A stretch of DNA of 64,000 bases from Kushneria konosiri (GCF_002155145.1 NZ_CP021323.1:2666001-2730000); one strand, 5' to 3'. Numbered from the stretch's first letter, positions 16,565 to 25,452 are shown. Numbers and translations are program-made. Notes: a model not told the origin generated them from the sequence alone.

Positions 16565-16987
16565 TCAGCGAGTGGAATGATAGACAAAGTCATCATTGTC
16601 ACGCTGGTAGCGACTGGTCCCCAGAACCCCTGCCTCGGCGCGCTCACCGCTTCGCTGTACAGCCCGGCAGCGGATATCGGTATGGCCTGTAAAGGGTCTC
16701 AGTCCTGTGTTGACGGCTGTTTTCAAAAGTGCGTAGCAGACACCGTTGTTAAAGGGCTCAAGCTCTGCGTCACTGTAATGATGATTCCCTGAATAGGTCA
16801 GTTCGACATCAATATCGCTGGCCGTCAGCGAACGAATGTCATAGCCGACCAGTCTTTCATCCTTGAGCATGTTATCAAGCGTTTCAGTAAATGGTTCGGT
16901 AGGCATGACTTCGCTCTCTGCCATTGCAACACTGCTTGATAAAAAAGTGCCCACCAGCAGGCATACCGTTAAAAAATTGCGTTTCAT
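16565..16987 (-). CDS. Secreted protein of unknown function
   Basis: The protein has 140 residues. The N-terminus MKRNFLTVCLLVGTFLSSSVAMAES is a clear Sec signal peptide with an AxA cleavage site near residue 23. The mature part is acidic, with two cysteines (NNGVCYALL and DIRCRAV) that could form a disulphide in the periplasm. The GAGGGTG ribosome site sits just before ATG 16987. No family recognised. It is divergent from the NlpE-like lipoprotein gene, which may share its promoter region. Confidence 0.65.
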   Translation of the reverse strand: MKRNFLTVCLLVGTFLSSSVAMAESEVMPTEPFTETLDNMLKDERLVGYDIRSLTASDIDVELTYSGNHHYSDAELEPFNNGVCYALLKTAVNTGLRPFTGHTDIRCRAVQRSGERAEAGVLGTSRYQRDNDDFVYHSTR

Positions 16988-17135
16988 GTCACCCTCAGCG
17001 TGATGATGTACTAATATTCTGGCGGATGTGAAACCTGGCCGCTGTGCTCAAAAAAGAGATCACAGGTTAAATTGGCGCATGGTTGGATTCTTGCCTAGGC
17101 TAAAAAGTGCCTGTTTTCGAAAAGGAGCATTCGAA

Positions 17136-17573
17136 ATGACGTTCAAGGGTATCGCTACTACCGCAGTACTTGCATCTGTTATCGGACTGGCGGGTTGTTC
17201 CGGCAACGATGTGCAAAACCAGTCACCCTATGCGCAGGCTGATGGTCGTTATCAGGGCACGTTACCGTGTGCTGACTGTGCCGGAATCAAGACCAATCTT
17301 GAAATCCGTAATCAGAACAATACTGGAGCGAGCTTCACGCTGGACAGCACGCGTCTGGGCCAGAGCGAGAAGCCGCTGCAAACCAAGGGTCAGGTGCTGA
17401 TCAAGCAAAACGTGGGTCCCAACAGCTACCCTCTGGTGTATGAACTGAAAAATGGTCAGGGCAACACCATTTATAACCTGCTGCCGGTAGGTAATGGTGA
17501 TATGCGGCTACTGGATCGCAATTACACACGAATCGATTCCAGCGATAACCTGACGCTCAAGCGTATCAATTAA
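17136..17573 (+). CDS. NlpE N-terminal-domain lipoprotein (copper/envelope stress type)
   Basis: The protein has 145 residues from ATG 17136, preceded by AAAGGAG; the longer frame from 17028 has no supporting site. The lipoprotein signal peptide ends in a lipobox LAGC (Cys about residue 20). The mature domain has the NlpE N-terminal hallmark GRYQGTLPCADCAGIKTNLEI with a CxxC pair, then beta-strand repeats and a typical ending NYTRIDSSDNLTLKRI. In E. coli NlpE senses surface and copper stress through the Cpx pathway. This protein has only the N-terminal barrel. The CxxC and the metallothionein downstream fit a metal-related role, but that is inference. Confidence 0.8.
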   Translation: MTFKGIATTAVLASVIGLAGCSGNDVQNQSPYAQADGRYQGTLPCADCAGIKTNLEIRNQNNTGASFTLDSTRLGQSEKPLQTKGQVLIKQNVGPNSYPLVYELKNGQGNTIYNLLPVGNGDMRLLDRNYTRIDSSDNLTLKRIN

Positions 17574-17592
17574 TGAGCGCCTGAGTTCAGAT

Positions 17593-17615
17593 AACCCGGC
17601 CCCTGTGGCCGGGTT
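17593..17615 (+). terminator. Intrinsic terminator after NlpE-like gene
   Basis: AACCCGGCC (17593-17601) pairs perfectly with GGCCGGGTT (17607-17615), followed by TCTTG. It lies 20 bases after the lipoprotein stop. Confidence 0.75.
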
Positions 17616-17651
17616 TCTTGTATGCCCCAACGTCTGATACAGGAGATTGAC

Positions 17652-17891
17652 ATGGGTGATCTGTCTGAAGAGATGAGGATGCCAACGCCGTGTCCTGAGT
17701 GCGGCAGTCATAGTGTTCGCCTGTCAGAGGTGCGAAACCCTACCGATAAGGTGTTTTGTTCATCTTGCAACACCGTGCGTGGTCAATACGCCGATCTTCA
17801 AAAAGAGATTGAAAACAAGCCCAAAAGTGAGGCTGAAGAACTGCTTGAAGAAGTGGTCAATAAAAAGGGAAACGCGCCCAGTTCTTCCTGA
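17652..17891 (+). CDS. Small zinc-ribbon protein
   Basis: The protein has 79 residues from ATG 17652 with AGGAG 7 bases upstream. Two CxxC knuckles (CPECGSHSV and CSSCNTVRG) spaced about 24 residues apart form a zinc ribbon in the first half. The C-terminal half is an acidic helix (KSEAEELLEEVVNKK) that may be a coiled coil or partner-binding tail. Such short ribbons often bind nucleic acid or act as subunit adaptors, and no specific function can be assigned. It sits between two terminators, so it is a single-gene transcript. Confidence 0.75.
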   Translation: MGDLSEEMRMPTPCPECGSHSVRLSEVRNPTDKVFCSSCNTVRGQYADLQKEIENKPKSEAEELLEEVVNKKGNAPSSS

Positions 17892-17926
17892 GGCATGAAC
17901 GGGGCTGATCGCGTACTTTATATTGA

Positions 17927-17956
17927 AAGGGCCCGCTTCCATGGAAGCGGGCCCTT
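17927..17956. terminator. Bidirectional terminator between convergent genes
   Basis: A 14-base perfect dyad (17927-17940 with 17943-17956, AAGGGCCCGCTTCC) has A and T residues on its two flanks. It serves the zinc-ribbon gene and the convergent metallothionein gene. Confidence 0.8.
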
Positions 17957-17985
17957 GTATTGCGGGTGTTGATCGACGCTGAATA

Positions 17986-18165
17986 TCAGGTCTTGATGCC
18001 GCCCCAGTTGCGGCGATGACAATCACATTGGCTGTCCTGACAGGGCTGATTGTCCGGGTGCGAAGTGGCGCAGGCCTCACAGCAATATACCTTGCCGTTG
18101 ACCTCGGGGGCCGTATCGGGAACGACGCATTCACAGTAGGTACAGTCACAGATGCGCTGTGTCAT
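17986..18165 (-). CDS. Bacterial metallothionein (SmtA/BmtA type)
   Basis: The 59-residue protein has ten cysteines (6, 8, 11, 13, 28, 29, 32, 42, 47, 49) and histidines 36 and 50. The order CxCxxCxC, YCCEACA..H, then C....CxCH matches cyanobacterial SmtA and pseudomonad BmtA, which hold a Zn4Cys9His2-type cluster for Zn/Cd storage. An AGGAG site lies just before the ATG (18163-18165 on the minus strand). It ends about 30 bases from a bidirectional terminator. It is short enough to be skipped by size-filtered gene calling. No ArsR-type (SmtB) repressor gene is adjacent, which is unusual compared with the smtAB model. Confidence 0.88.
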   Translation of the reverse strand: MTQRICDCTYCECVVPDTAPEVNGKVYCCEACATSHPDNQPCQDSQCDCHRRNWGGIKT

Positions 18166-18259
18166 GAAGGCTCTCCTTGGGTGATGAGACGGTATGAGGG
18201 ACAGTCATTGCCTGCCCCAAGCATAGGTCATCACCGCATAAAGAGTGTTTCGGATTGCG

Positions 18260-19660
18260 TTATCCCATCAGGGCATTGGCGATAAAGAGCCCTGCAAGCG
18301 CCGTGGCCCAGCCAAGCGTTGTCGGCACCGAGACCACCAGTAGCTGGTGCTTGGCATTTTTAACGCCCAGCATCCGATTGACCACCCAGAAATAACTGTC
18401 GTTGAAATAGCTGAAAAACAGCGCTCCAAGGCAGGCTGCCTGAGCCGCGAGCACCATGTTGACGTCCGGTATGGCGGCCAGAATGGGTGCTGAAATGGAA
18501 GCGCCAGTGATCATCGATACCGTGCCACTGCCCTAGGCAAAGCGCACAAGCGTGGCAATGATAAATGGGATCAAAAAGGTGGGCAGCGCCAGCGAAGCCA
18601 CCTGAGCGCCGATATAGTCTCCCGCGCCGCTGGCGCGCAGTACTGCCCCCAGAGCGCCGCCGGCACCGGTGACCAGCAGGATGATGCCAGCGCTTTCCAC
18701 GCCCTTTTCCAGATGGGCGAGCACTTCCGGGCGTGGCATTTTGGGGACCAGCCCATAAACCGCCACCAACACACCGATACCGACCGCAATCACCGGGTTA
18801 CCAAAAAAGGTAATCATCTGTCCGATCAGCGAATTTTCGATGCTCACGCTGTCGTTCAGACTGGCCAGGGCGCTAAATAGCGTATTGAGAAAGATCAGGC
18901 CGATCGGCAGCGCGATAGGCATGATGGAGCGTGTCAGAGAGGGCAGCTCGTGCTCGCCGAGCTGGGTCGGTTCCTTTGATGCGTCCTCGTCGAGACTCAG
19001 GGCCTGACCGGTATCGCGTTCGATCATGGCCTCGATGCGCGGCCCCATGAAGCGGGCATACAGCACCATGACAATCAGCGCCGGTGCGGTAAAGACAATC
19101 CCCCAGGCAATCATCAGGCCAATATCGATGCCGAAGATACCCGCAACCCCCAGCGGACCCGGTGTGGGGGGAACGGCACTGTGTGTCACGATCAGTCCCG
19201 AGCCCAGTGCAATCCCAAGGGTCAGAAGCGAACGACCACTGCTGCGTGACAGCGCGCGCACCAGCGGATTGAGAATGACATAGGCAGAATCACAAAAGAT
19301 CGGGATCGAGACGATATAGCCGGTCAGCGCCATGGCCCAGTCTTCTCGCTCCTTGCCCAGCAGTCGCAGAATGGTTCTGGCCAGACGCTGGCCGGCGCCG
19401 GAGACTTCCAGAATACGGCCCATCATCACACCAAATCCGATGACAAGACCGATGGTGGCAAGGGTGGCGCCAAATCCGGTGGTAATGGCCTTGATGACAT
19501 CGTTGGCCGGCATACCGCCGATCAAACCGGCCAGCGAGGCAGCTGTTACCAGTGCCAATAGCGCGTGTACGCGCGTTTTCAGCACCAGAAAGATCATCAC
19601 AAAGATGGCAATGCCCAGACCGATGATGACCTGGGGTCCTGCAGTTATAGCATCTGTCAT
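18260..19660 (-). pseudogene. GntP-family permease interrupted by one in-frame TAG codon
   Basis: The two open stretches 19660-18536 and 18532-18260 are in the same frame, separated only by TAG at 18533-18535. Together they make 466 residues, the usual GntP length, with about 12 membrane segments. The junction reads LVRFA-stop-GSGTVSMITGAS, where relatives usually carry a glutamine-GS-T-V motif in a conserved helix. A CAG to TAG change is therefore the simplest cause. GntP carriers import gluconate and related sugar acids with H+. Beside denD and the otn genes, this one should import threonate/erythronate. Either the gene is inactivated, the stop is read through, or the base is a sequencing error. 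Confidence 0.88.
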
Positions 19661-19723
19661 GACGGTTGATTCCCGAAAAAAAAGTGGTTGGCGTTATCTT
19701 TCAAACGGGGTGATATGCGCCGA

Positions 19724-20686
19724 TCAGTCCTTCTGACCGGCCATGTAGCGCTGGTGGGCACGTACGATGTCGTCAAACTGCTCGTCGACGTCAAAGCCCA
19801 GTGACAGGGCGTAGCGGTTATCAAAAAGCGGCGCCCAGCTATAGACGATGGCCTCGATCTGCGGATCACGCTCGTAGCGGATTCTTGCGCTGGCCTCGCT
19901 TCCTGCCACACGTTCAAGACTTTCAATCATTTCGCGGACCTCAATCGACATGCCGGGTAGATTGATGGTGCGACAGATTTCCAGACGCTCGGCGTCAAGC
20001 GACAGCGCATGGGCAAGGTTGTTGATGATGGTTTCCGGTGAGCAGATCCAGATCGCAAATTCCGGGTCGATCGGACAGATCGCCTCTTCACCACCCAGCG
20101 GTTCACGGATGATGGAGCTGGCAAAGGAAGAGGCGGCGCGATTGGGGCGGCCCGGGCGTACCACGATCGTGGGCAGGCGGCAGATCCGGCCATCAATGAA
20201 GCCGCGACGGCTGTAGTCATTCACCAGCAGCTCACTCATGGCCTTTTGAGTGCCATAGGAGGAGCGCGGCTGCGGTGCCGTCTGCTCGGTCAGCGGTGAA
20301 GGCATGCCGGGCCCGAAGACGGCCAGTGAGCTGCTGAACAGAAACCGGATGTGATCACCGCGATGTCGACAGGCTTCAAGCAGAGACCGTGTGGCATCGA
20401 AATTGACCTGCATGCCCTGATCGAATTCCGCTTCGGCATGAGAGCTGACAATCGCTGCCAGATGGCACACGGCAATGGTGTCTTCGCGAAAGGCACGCTC
20501 GATGACCGATGGGTCGCTGATGTCACCCACGATCGACTCGATGCGCTCGTCGTCGATGGGACAGGGCGCCAGATCCAGGCTTGTGACATGGGTGATGGAC
20601 TGTCCTGCAAGCGCTCCCTGATCGAGCAGTTTCATGGCCAGCCGTGCGCCCAGAAATCCGGCGCCGCCAGTGATGATGATGTGCAT
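19724..20686 (-). CDS. denD: D-erythronate dehydrogenase (extended SDR)
   Basis: The protein has 320 residues from ATG 20686 (MHIIITGGAGFLG), preceded by AAGGAAG; 29 further in-frame codons upstream look like promoter sequence. It has the NAD-binding GGAGFLGAR motif, the DLAPCP acidic turn, SSSLAVFGPG, and the catalytic YGTQK with tyrosine and lysine in YxxxK spacing. DenD oxidises D-erythronate to 2-oxo-tetronate, which the OtnI/OtnK/OtnC enzymes encoded opposite take to dihydroxyacetone phosphate. It is the first gene of the minus-strand unit with the permease, divergent from the FCD regulator. Confidence 0.87.
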   Translation of the reverse strand: MHIIITGGAGFLGARLAMKLLDQGALAGQSITHVTSLDLAPCPIDDERIESIVGDISDPSVIERAFREDTIAVCHLAAIVSSHAEAEFDQGMQVNFDATRSLLEACRHRGDHIRFLFSSSLAVFGPGMPSPLTEQTAPQPRSSYGTQKAMSELLVNDYSRRGFIDGRICRLPTIVVRPGRPNRAASSFASSIIREPLGGEEAICPIDPEFAIWICSPETIINNLAHALSLDAERLEICRTINLPGMSIEVREMIESLERVAGSEASARIRYERDPQIEAIVYSWAPLFDNRYALSLGFDVDEQFDDIVRAHQRYMAGQKD

Positions 20687-20824
20687 GGGCTGCTTCCTTG
20701 TCTGGTGTGTCGAAGCGTTTTCTGAATTTTTGGTCCTGTCGCCAGTCAGGCCCGGTACATCCAGTGAACGCATTGAGCGATATCATTCAAAGGAGGTATT
20801 GAGTGTTTCTCTTTTTTTTGTAAT

Positions 20825-20837
20825 GTTGTCTGACAAC
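20825..20837. promoter_or_regulatory. Candidate FCD-regulator operator
   Basis: GTTGTC-T-GACAAC is a perfect 6-base dyad with one central base in the denD/regulator intergenic region. FadR/FCD-subfamily GntR proteins commonly bind TTGT-N-ACAA type palindromes. It lies about 93 bases before the regulator ATG and 139 before denD, so it could silence both directions. Confidence 0.6.
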
Positions 20838-20929
20838 TGTTGAGCGAGGCAATATGGTCATTGGTCGAACATCCGACGCCTGGATGTCACTTCCTGCAGG
20901 AGCGCATCCGACATGGAGGCATACACGAC

Positions 20930-21691
20930 ATGGTTGATTCGACGTCCGACAAGCGCATGTCGGAGAGAGGGCCGGGGCTTGCCGAGCAGATGGCTGGCGT
21001 GTTGACCCGCGCAATCCATACCGGAGAGTTGAAGGCCGGTCAGCGACTGCCTACCGAAGCGGCGCTGGGAGAGCGCCATGAGGTTAGCCGTTCGGTGGTT
21101 CGTGAAGCCATTTCCATGCTGCGTAACGCCGGTCTTGTCGTTTCAAGGCGGGGCAGCGGCAGCTTTGTGGTCGAGGCGCCTACAGTATCGCTGGTGCAGG
21201 CGCTGCCCGGTGGTTCGCTGGCTTCGGTACTGCATCTGCTGGAACTGCGTCGTGCGCTGGAGGGCGAAGCGGCCTTTCACGCGGCCATGCGCTGTTCACG
21301 GGCACAGCTTCGGAGATTGCGCAATGCGATGGTGGATATCGATGAGGCCGTGGAAGCCGGCGAATCCGGTGTGGAGCAGGATCTCGCCTTTCATCGTGCC
21401 GTCGCCGAGGCCTCAAACAATGAGTACTTCATCACGATTCTGGATTTTTATAACCGGTTCCTGCATCAGGCGATCAGCCTGACCCGAAGCAACGAAGCCC
21501 GACGTGACAATTTTGTTGCCGAGGTCATCAGTGAGCACGACGCCATTATCGAGGCCATTGCCAGTGGTGATGGCGACGCCGCGCGTCAGGCGGCGTGGTG
21601 GCACATGGATCAGGCCCGCAGGCGCCTGAGTGACATTCCTGAGTCGTTGATCGAGGCATTCGAGCATACCCGTGAAGGCGATCGGGATTAA
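20930..21691 (+). CDS. GntR/FadR-family (FCD) transcriptional regulator
   Basis: The protein has 253 residues from ATG 20930 (MVDSTSDKRMSERGPG) with GGAGG about 10 bases upstream; an alternative TTG at 20840 would place the operator palindrome inside the gene. The N-terminal winged HTH shows GELKAGQRLPTEAALGERHEVSRSVVREAI and the wing GSGSFV. The C-terminal FCD ligand domain carries LELRRALEGEAA, DLAFHRAVAEAS, EHDAIIEAI and a late WWHMDQ histidine; FCD domains bind metal through Asp and His residues. It probably represses the tetronate genes until an acid-sugar ligand appears. It is transcribed with ltnD-otnKCI. Confidence 0.87.
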   Translation: MVDSTSDKRMSERGPGLAEQMAGVLTRAIHTGELKAGQRLPTEAALGERHEVSRSVVREAISMLRNAGLVVSRRGSGSFVVEAPTVSLVQALPGGSLASVLHLLELRRALEGEAAFHAAMRCSRAQLRRLRNAMVDIDEAVEAGESGVEQDLAFHRAVAEASNNEYFITILDFYNRFLHQAISLTRSNEARRDNFVAEVISEHDAIIEAIASGDGDAARQAAWWHMDQARRRLSDIPESLIEAFEHTREGDRD

Positions 21692-21725
21692 TTTCATCAT
21701 GGACTGGTTTTAAAGGAGTCAAGGC

Positions 21726-22631
21726 ATGACACACAGGCTCAGAGCAGGGGTGATCGGGCTGGGATCAATGGGAATGGGCATGGCGACATCGTTGGTCCGG
21801 GACGGGTTCGAGACCCTGGGCTGCGACATCAACGCAGACGCCCTTGAACGACTGGCCACCGAGGGGGGCCGGCCGGTTGCCAACCCCGCCGAGATGGGCA
21901 GCCAGGTCGACATTGTCTTTCTGGTGGTCGTCAATGCGGCCCAGATGCGTGATGTATTGCTGGGAAGCAATGGCCTGGCCTCGACTCTGGCCCCCGGCAG
22001 CATCGTGGTGGGGTGCGCCACGGCGGCACCTGACGATGTCATTGCGCTGGCGGCCGAGCTGTCAGACAAGGGCATCGATTATCTCGATATCCCCATTTCG
22101 GGTGGCGCGATCAAGTCCGCCGCCGGTGAGCTGACGCTGATGGCCTCTGGTCCATCGAGCGTGTTTGAGCGTGCCCAGCCGGCGCTGGACGCCATCGCGG
22201 CCACCATCTTTCGTCTGGGTGAGGCGCCTGGGCAGGGCTCACAGGTCAAGCTGGTCAATCAGCTGCTGGCAGGCGTGCATATCGCGGCGGCGGCCGAGGC
22301 CATGGCCTACGGCATCAAAAGCGGCTGTGACCCGCAAACGCTCTATGAAGTGATCACCAAAAGCGCGGGTAACTCCTGGATGTTTGAAAACCGCGTACCG
22401 CATATTCTCGAGGGCGATTATACGCCACGCTCGGCGGTCGACATCTTCGTCAAGGATCTGGGGCTGGTGCACGATACAGCTCGCGCCGAGCGTTTTCCAC
22501 TGCCGATGACTGCCCAGGCGCTGACCATGTTCAGCCAGGCCTCGTCCATGGGATTTGGCCGTGAGGACGATGCTGGAGTAGTGCGTATCTTCCCCGGGAT
22601 TGATCTGCCGACGCAGGCGGCCAACGACTGA
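21726..22631 (+). CDS. ltnD: L-threonate dehydrogenase (beta-hydroxyacid dehydrogenase family)
   Basis: The protein has 301 residues. The NAD-binding GLGSMGMGMA motif is at residues 11-20, followed by the DIPISGG substrate loop and the catalytic lysine in GSQVKLVNQLLAG, all typical of 3-hydroxyisobutyrate/tartronate-semialdehyde reductases. LtnD oxidises L-threonate at C2 to 2-oxo-tetronate. The specific name rests on the neighbours OtnK, OtnC and OtnI. AAGGAGTCAAGGC precedes the ATG, and the gene begins 34 bases after the regulator stop. Confidence 0.87.
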   Translation: MTHRLRAGVIGLGSMGMGMATSLVRDGFETLGCDINADALERLATEGGRPVANPAEMGSQVDIVFLVVVNAAQMRDVLLGSNGLASTLAPGSIVVGCATAAPDDVIALAAELSDKGIDYLDIPISGGAIKSAAGELTLMASGPSSVFERAQPALDAIAATIFRLGEAPGQGSQVKLVNQLLAGVHIAAAAEAMAYGIKSGCDPQTLYEVITKSAGNSWMFENRVPHILEGDYTPRSAVDIFVKDLGLVHDTARAERFPLPMTAQALTMFSQASSMGFGREDDAGVVRIFPGIDLPTQAAND

Positions 22632-22660
22632 TCCCGACAACACCGGTTCGGAGCTTTCTC

Positions 22661-23932
22661 ATGCCATTACTGGGCTGTATTGCAGATGATTTTACCGGTG
22701 CCACCGATCTGGCCAGTCAGTTGGTCAGTATTGGAATGCGCACCGTCCAGACCATCGGAATTCCCGATGAACGACTGGCCGATGAACTCAAGGACGTTGA
22801 TGCCGTAGTGGTGGCGCTCAAAAGCAGAACCATTCCTGCCGAGCAGGCGATCTCACAGTCGCTGGCCGCGCTTGAATGGTTGCAGGCGCGAGGCTGTCAG
22901 CAGTTCTACTTCAAGTATTGCTCCACCTTTGACTCTACCTCCGAGGGCAACATCGGCCCGGTCACCGAGGCTCTGATGGACGCGCTCGAGGTGCCCTTTA
23001 CCGTTGCCTGTCCGGCCCTGCCGGCCAATCACCGCACGGTCTACAACGGCTATCTGTTCGCGGGTGGCGTACCGCTCAATGAAAGCGGCATGCAGGATCA
23101 CCCCCTCACGCCGATGACCGATGCCAATCTGGTCCGTGTGATGGGCAGTCAGACCCGACACCGGGTTGGGCTGGTGAATCTTGACTGCGTGCGGCGAGGC
23201 AGCGATGCCGTAAGAAGCCGCTTTGACGCGCTCAAGGCCGATGGCATCAGGGTGGCGATTCTGGACGCCATCGAGCAGCAGGATCTGGAAACGCTGGGCG
23301 AGGCCTGTCGCGATCTGACGCTGGTCACGGCAGGCTCCGGTCTGGCGCTGGGCCTGGGGGCGCGCTGGAGTGATCAGCTCACTGGCGGAGACGCCGCCGA
23401 GCTTCCCGCCACGCCAGGCCGCGAGGCCATTCTCAGCGGCAGCTGTTCACGCGCGACGCTGGCTCAGGTCGAGCATACAAAAGCGCATTATCCTCATTAC
23501 CGGCTGGATGCACTGACGCTTGCCGAAAATTATCAGGATCAGGTAGCCGAGGCGCTTGATTTGGCGCGGGAGCATCTTGATCAGTCGCCCGTGCTCATCT
23601 ATGCCAGCGCTTCTCCTGACAACGTCAAAAAGGCGCAGCAGATGCTGGGTGTTCAGGAAGCCGGCGAGATTGTTGAGCGCGCGCTGGGGGAGATTGCAAG
23701 GGCACTGGTCAGCGAGCTGGGCGTTCGTCGCCTGCTGGTCGCCGGTGGTGAAAGCTCGGGTGCCGTGGTCAGTGCGCTTGAGGTGAAGGGACTTCAGATC
23801 GGGCCGAGCATCGATCCAGGCGTGCCCTGGACCGTGACGCTGGGCACTGAGGAGCAGCTTTCGCTGGCGCTCAAGTCCGGTAATTTCGGCAGTGAAGATT
23901 TCATGACAAAGGCCTGGGAGACAATGCCATGA
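22661..23932 (+). CDS. otnK: 3-oxo-tetronate kinase (four-carbon acid sugar kinase, DUF1537)
   Basis: The protein has 423 residues. It opens with GCIADDFTGATDLASQL, the signature of the DUF1537 kinase N-domain. YFKYCSTFDSTSEGNIGPV follows, then a C-terminal nucleotide-binding domain with LSGSCSRATLAQV and VAGGESSGAVV. OtnK phosphorylates 3-oxo-tetronate to the 4-phosphate with ATP. It starts 29 bases after ltnD and its stop overlaps the otnC start by four bases (ATGA), so the two are translationally coupled. Confidence 0.92.
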   Translation: MPLLGCIADDFTGATDLASQLVSIGMRTVQTIGIPDERLADELKDVDAVVVALKSRTIPAEQAISQSLAALEWLQARGCQQFYFKYCSTFDSTSEGNIGPVTEALMDALEVPFTVACPALPANHRTVYNGYLFAGGVPLNESGMQDHPLTPMTDANLVRVMGSQTRHRVGLVNLDCVRRGSDAVRSRFDALKADGIRVAILDAIEQQDLETLGEACRDLTLVTAGSGLALGLGARWSDQLTGGDAAELPATPGREAILSGSCSRATLAQVEHTKAHYPHYRLDALTLAENYQDQVAEALDLAREHLDQSPVLIYASASPDNVKKAQQMLGVQEAGEIVERALGEIARALVSELGVRRLLVAGGESSGAVVSALEVKGLQIGPSIDPGVPWTVTLGTEEQLSLALKSGNFGSEDFMTKAWETMP

Positions 23933-24588
23933 GTCACATCAATACCCATAGCGAAGAGAACCGCCTGCGCGAGGAGATCAGCGAGATCGGGCGTGCCTTT
24001 CGCCAGCTGGGCATGGCGCCCGGGACTTCCGGTAATATCAGCGCCAAATGCGAGGGGGGCTGGCTGATGACGCCCACCAATGCAAGCCTTGGGGCGCTGG
24101 ACCCGGCCGAGATATCGATGCTCGACTGGGACGGTAACCTGCTCTCCGGCAAGCCGCCGACCAAGGAATCCTTTCTTCATCGGGCCTTTTATGAGTCGCG
24201 TGAGGAGGCAGGAGGGGTCATCCATCTTCATTCGACCTACGCCTCGGCAGTTTCTTGCCTGAAAGGGCTGGACGAAGGCTCGTGCCTTCCGCCGATCACA
24301 CCCTATTTTGTGATGCGGGTGGGCCGTCTGCCCCTGTTGCCCTATTTCCAGCCCGGTGATCCGGCCATGGGCGAGGCAGTACGTGAATACGCCCCCGAGT
24401 ATAGTGCCGTGCTGCTGGCCAATCATGGCCCGGTCGTGGCGGGCAAAACGCTTGAAGCAGCGCGCAATGCCATCGAGGAGCTCGAGGAGACGGCGCGTCT
24501 GTTTCTGCTGCTCAAGGATCAGCAGATCAATACCCTTGATGAGCAGCAGATCGAGGGCCTGCGCCAGCAATTTGGTGCCCGCTGGTAA
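23929..24588 (+). CDS. otnC: 3-oxo-tetronate 4-phosphate decarboxylase (class II aldolase family)
   Basis: The protein has 219 residues. Class II aldolase/adducin hallmarks are GTSGNISAK (phosphate loop), HLHSTYASAVS (metal-binding His pair) and ANHGPVVAG (third His). OtnC removes CO2 from 3-oxo-tetronate 4-phosphate to give dihydroxyacetone phosphate. A fuculose-phosphate aldolase would look similar, but the overlap with otnK and the presence of otnI decide for OtnC. Confidence 0.9.
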   Translation: MSHINTHSEENRLREEISEIGRAFRQLGMAPGTSGNISAKCEGGWLMTPTNASLGALDPAEISMLDWDGNLLSGKPPTKESFLHRAFYESREEAGGVIHLHSTYASAVSCLKGLDEGSCLPPITPYFVMRVGRLPLLPYFQPGDPAMGEAVREYAPEYSAVLLANHGPVVAGKTLEAARNAIEELEETARLFLLLKDQQINTLDEQQIEGLRQQFGARW

Positions 24589-24663
24589 TCATGATTCTGC
24601 CCCGGGCGCCCGTGGGTGTTGGGGCCTGACGGCTTTCACCCCCTTTTATTCCAAGGAATCCTC

Positions 24664-25443
24664 ATGCCGCGTTTTGCTGCCAATCTGACCATGATGTTCA
24701 ACGAAGTCTCCTTTATGCAGCGCTTTGAGCAGGCTGCGGAACAGGGCTTTGAAGCGGTCGAATATCTCTTTCCCTACGCTTTTGAAGCCGGTGATATCGC
24801 CAATGAGCTCAAGCGACATGATCTGCAGCAGGTGCTTTTCAATCTGCCCGCGGGTGACTGGGAGGCGGGCGAGCGCGGTCTGGCCGCCTTGCCCGGGCGC
24901 GAACGTGAATTTCGTGACAGTGTTGAAACGGCCATTCGCTATGCCCGCACGCTGAATTGTCCGAGAGTACATGCCATGGCAGGTGTCGCAGGCGAAGGAG
25001 CAGATCCTGCGGCCATGCAGGACACTTATCTGGAGAATATCCGTTTTGCGGCGCGCCGGCTGCAGGAGGAGGGCATCATGCTGCTGCTCGAGCCGATCAA
25101 CAGCCGCGATATGCCGGGCTATTTCATCAACCATCAGCATGAGGCCCATGAGGTCATCGAAACCCTTGGGGAGCCCAACGTAAGGGTGCAGATGGATTTC
25201 TATCACACCCAGATCATGGACGGTGATATCTGGACCACCTTTGAGGAGTATCGCGAAGGCGTGGGCCATATCCAGATCGCCGGCGTACCCGAGCGTCACG
25301 AGCCCGATACCGGTGAGGTCAATTACGCCTGGCTGTTCGAGCAGCTTGATCGCGTTGGCTTTGAGGGCTGGCTGGGCTGTGAGTACAAGCCCCGTGGCGA
25401 GACAACTGAAGGGCTTGGGTGGTTCAAGCCCTGGCGACGTTAA
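24664..25443 (+). CDS. otnI: 2-oxo-tetronate isomerase (hydroxypyruvate isomerase family)
   Basis: The protein has 259 residues from ATG 24664 (MPRFAANLTMMF), behind CAAGGAA; the frame opens at 24616 but the first 16 residues are atypical. It is a TIM barrel of the Hyi family with YLFPYAF, the strand-end glutamate in LLLEPINSRD, QMDFYHTQ, HIQIAGVPERHEP and GCEYKP. OtnI moves the carbonyl from C2 to C3 of oxo-tetronate between LtnD/DenD and OtnK. Last gene of the plus-strand unit; it ends 9 bases from the convergent lyase gene. Confidence 0.9.
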   Translation: MPRFAANLTMMFNEVSFMQRFEQAAEQGFEAVEYLFPYAFEAGDIANELKRHDLQQVLFNLPAGDWEAGERGLAALPGREREFRDSVETAIRYARTLNCPRVHAMAGVAGEGADPAAMQDTYLENIRFAARRLQEEGIMLLLEPINSRDMPGYFINHQHEAHEVIETLGEPNVRVQMDFYHTQIMDGDIWTTFEEYREGVGHIQIAGVPERHEPDTGEVNYAWLFEQLDRVGFEGWLGCEYKPRGETTEGLGWFKPWRR

Positions 25444-25452
25444 GTGGTGCGC

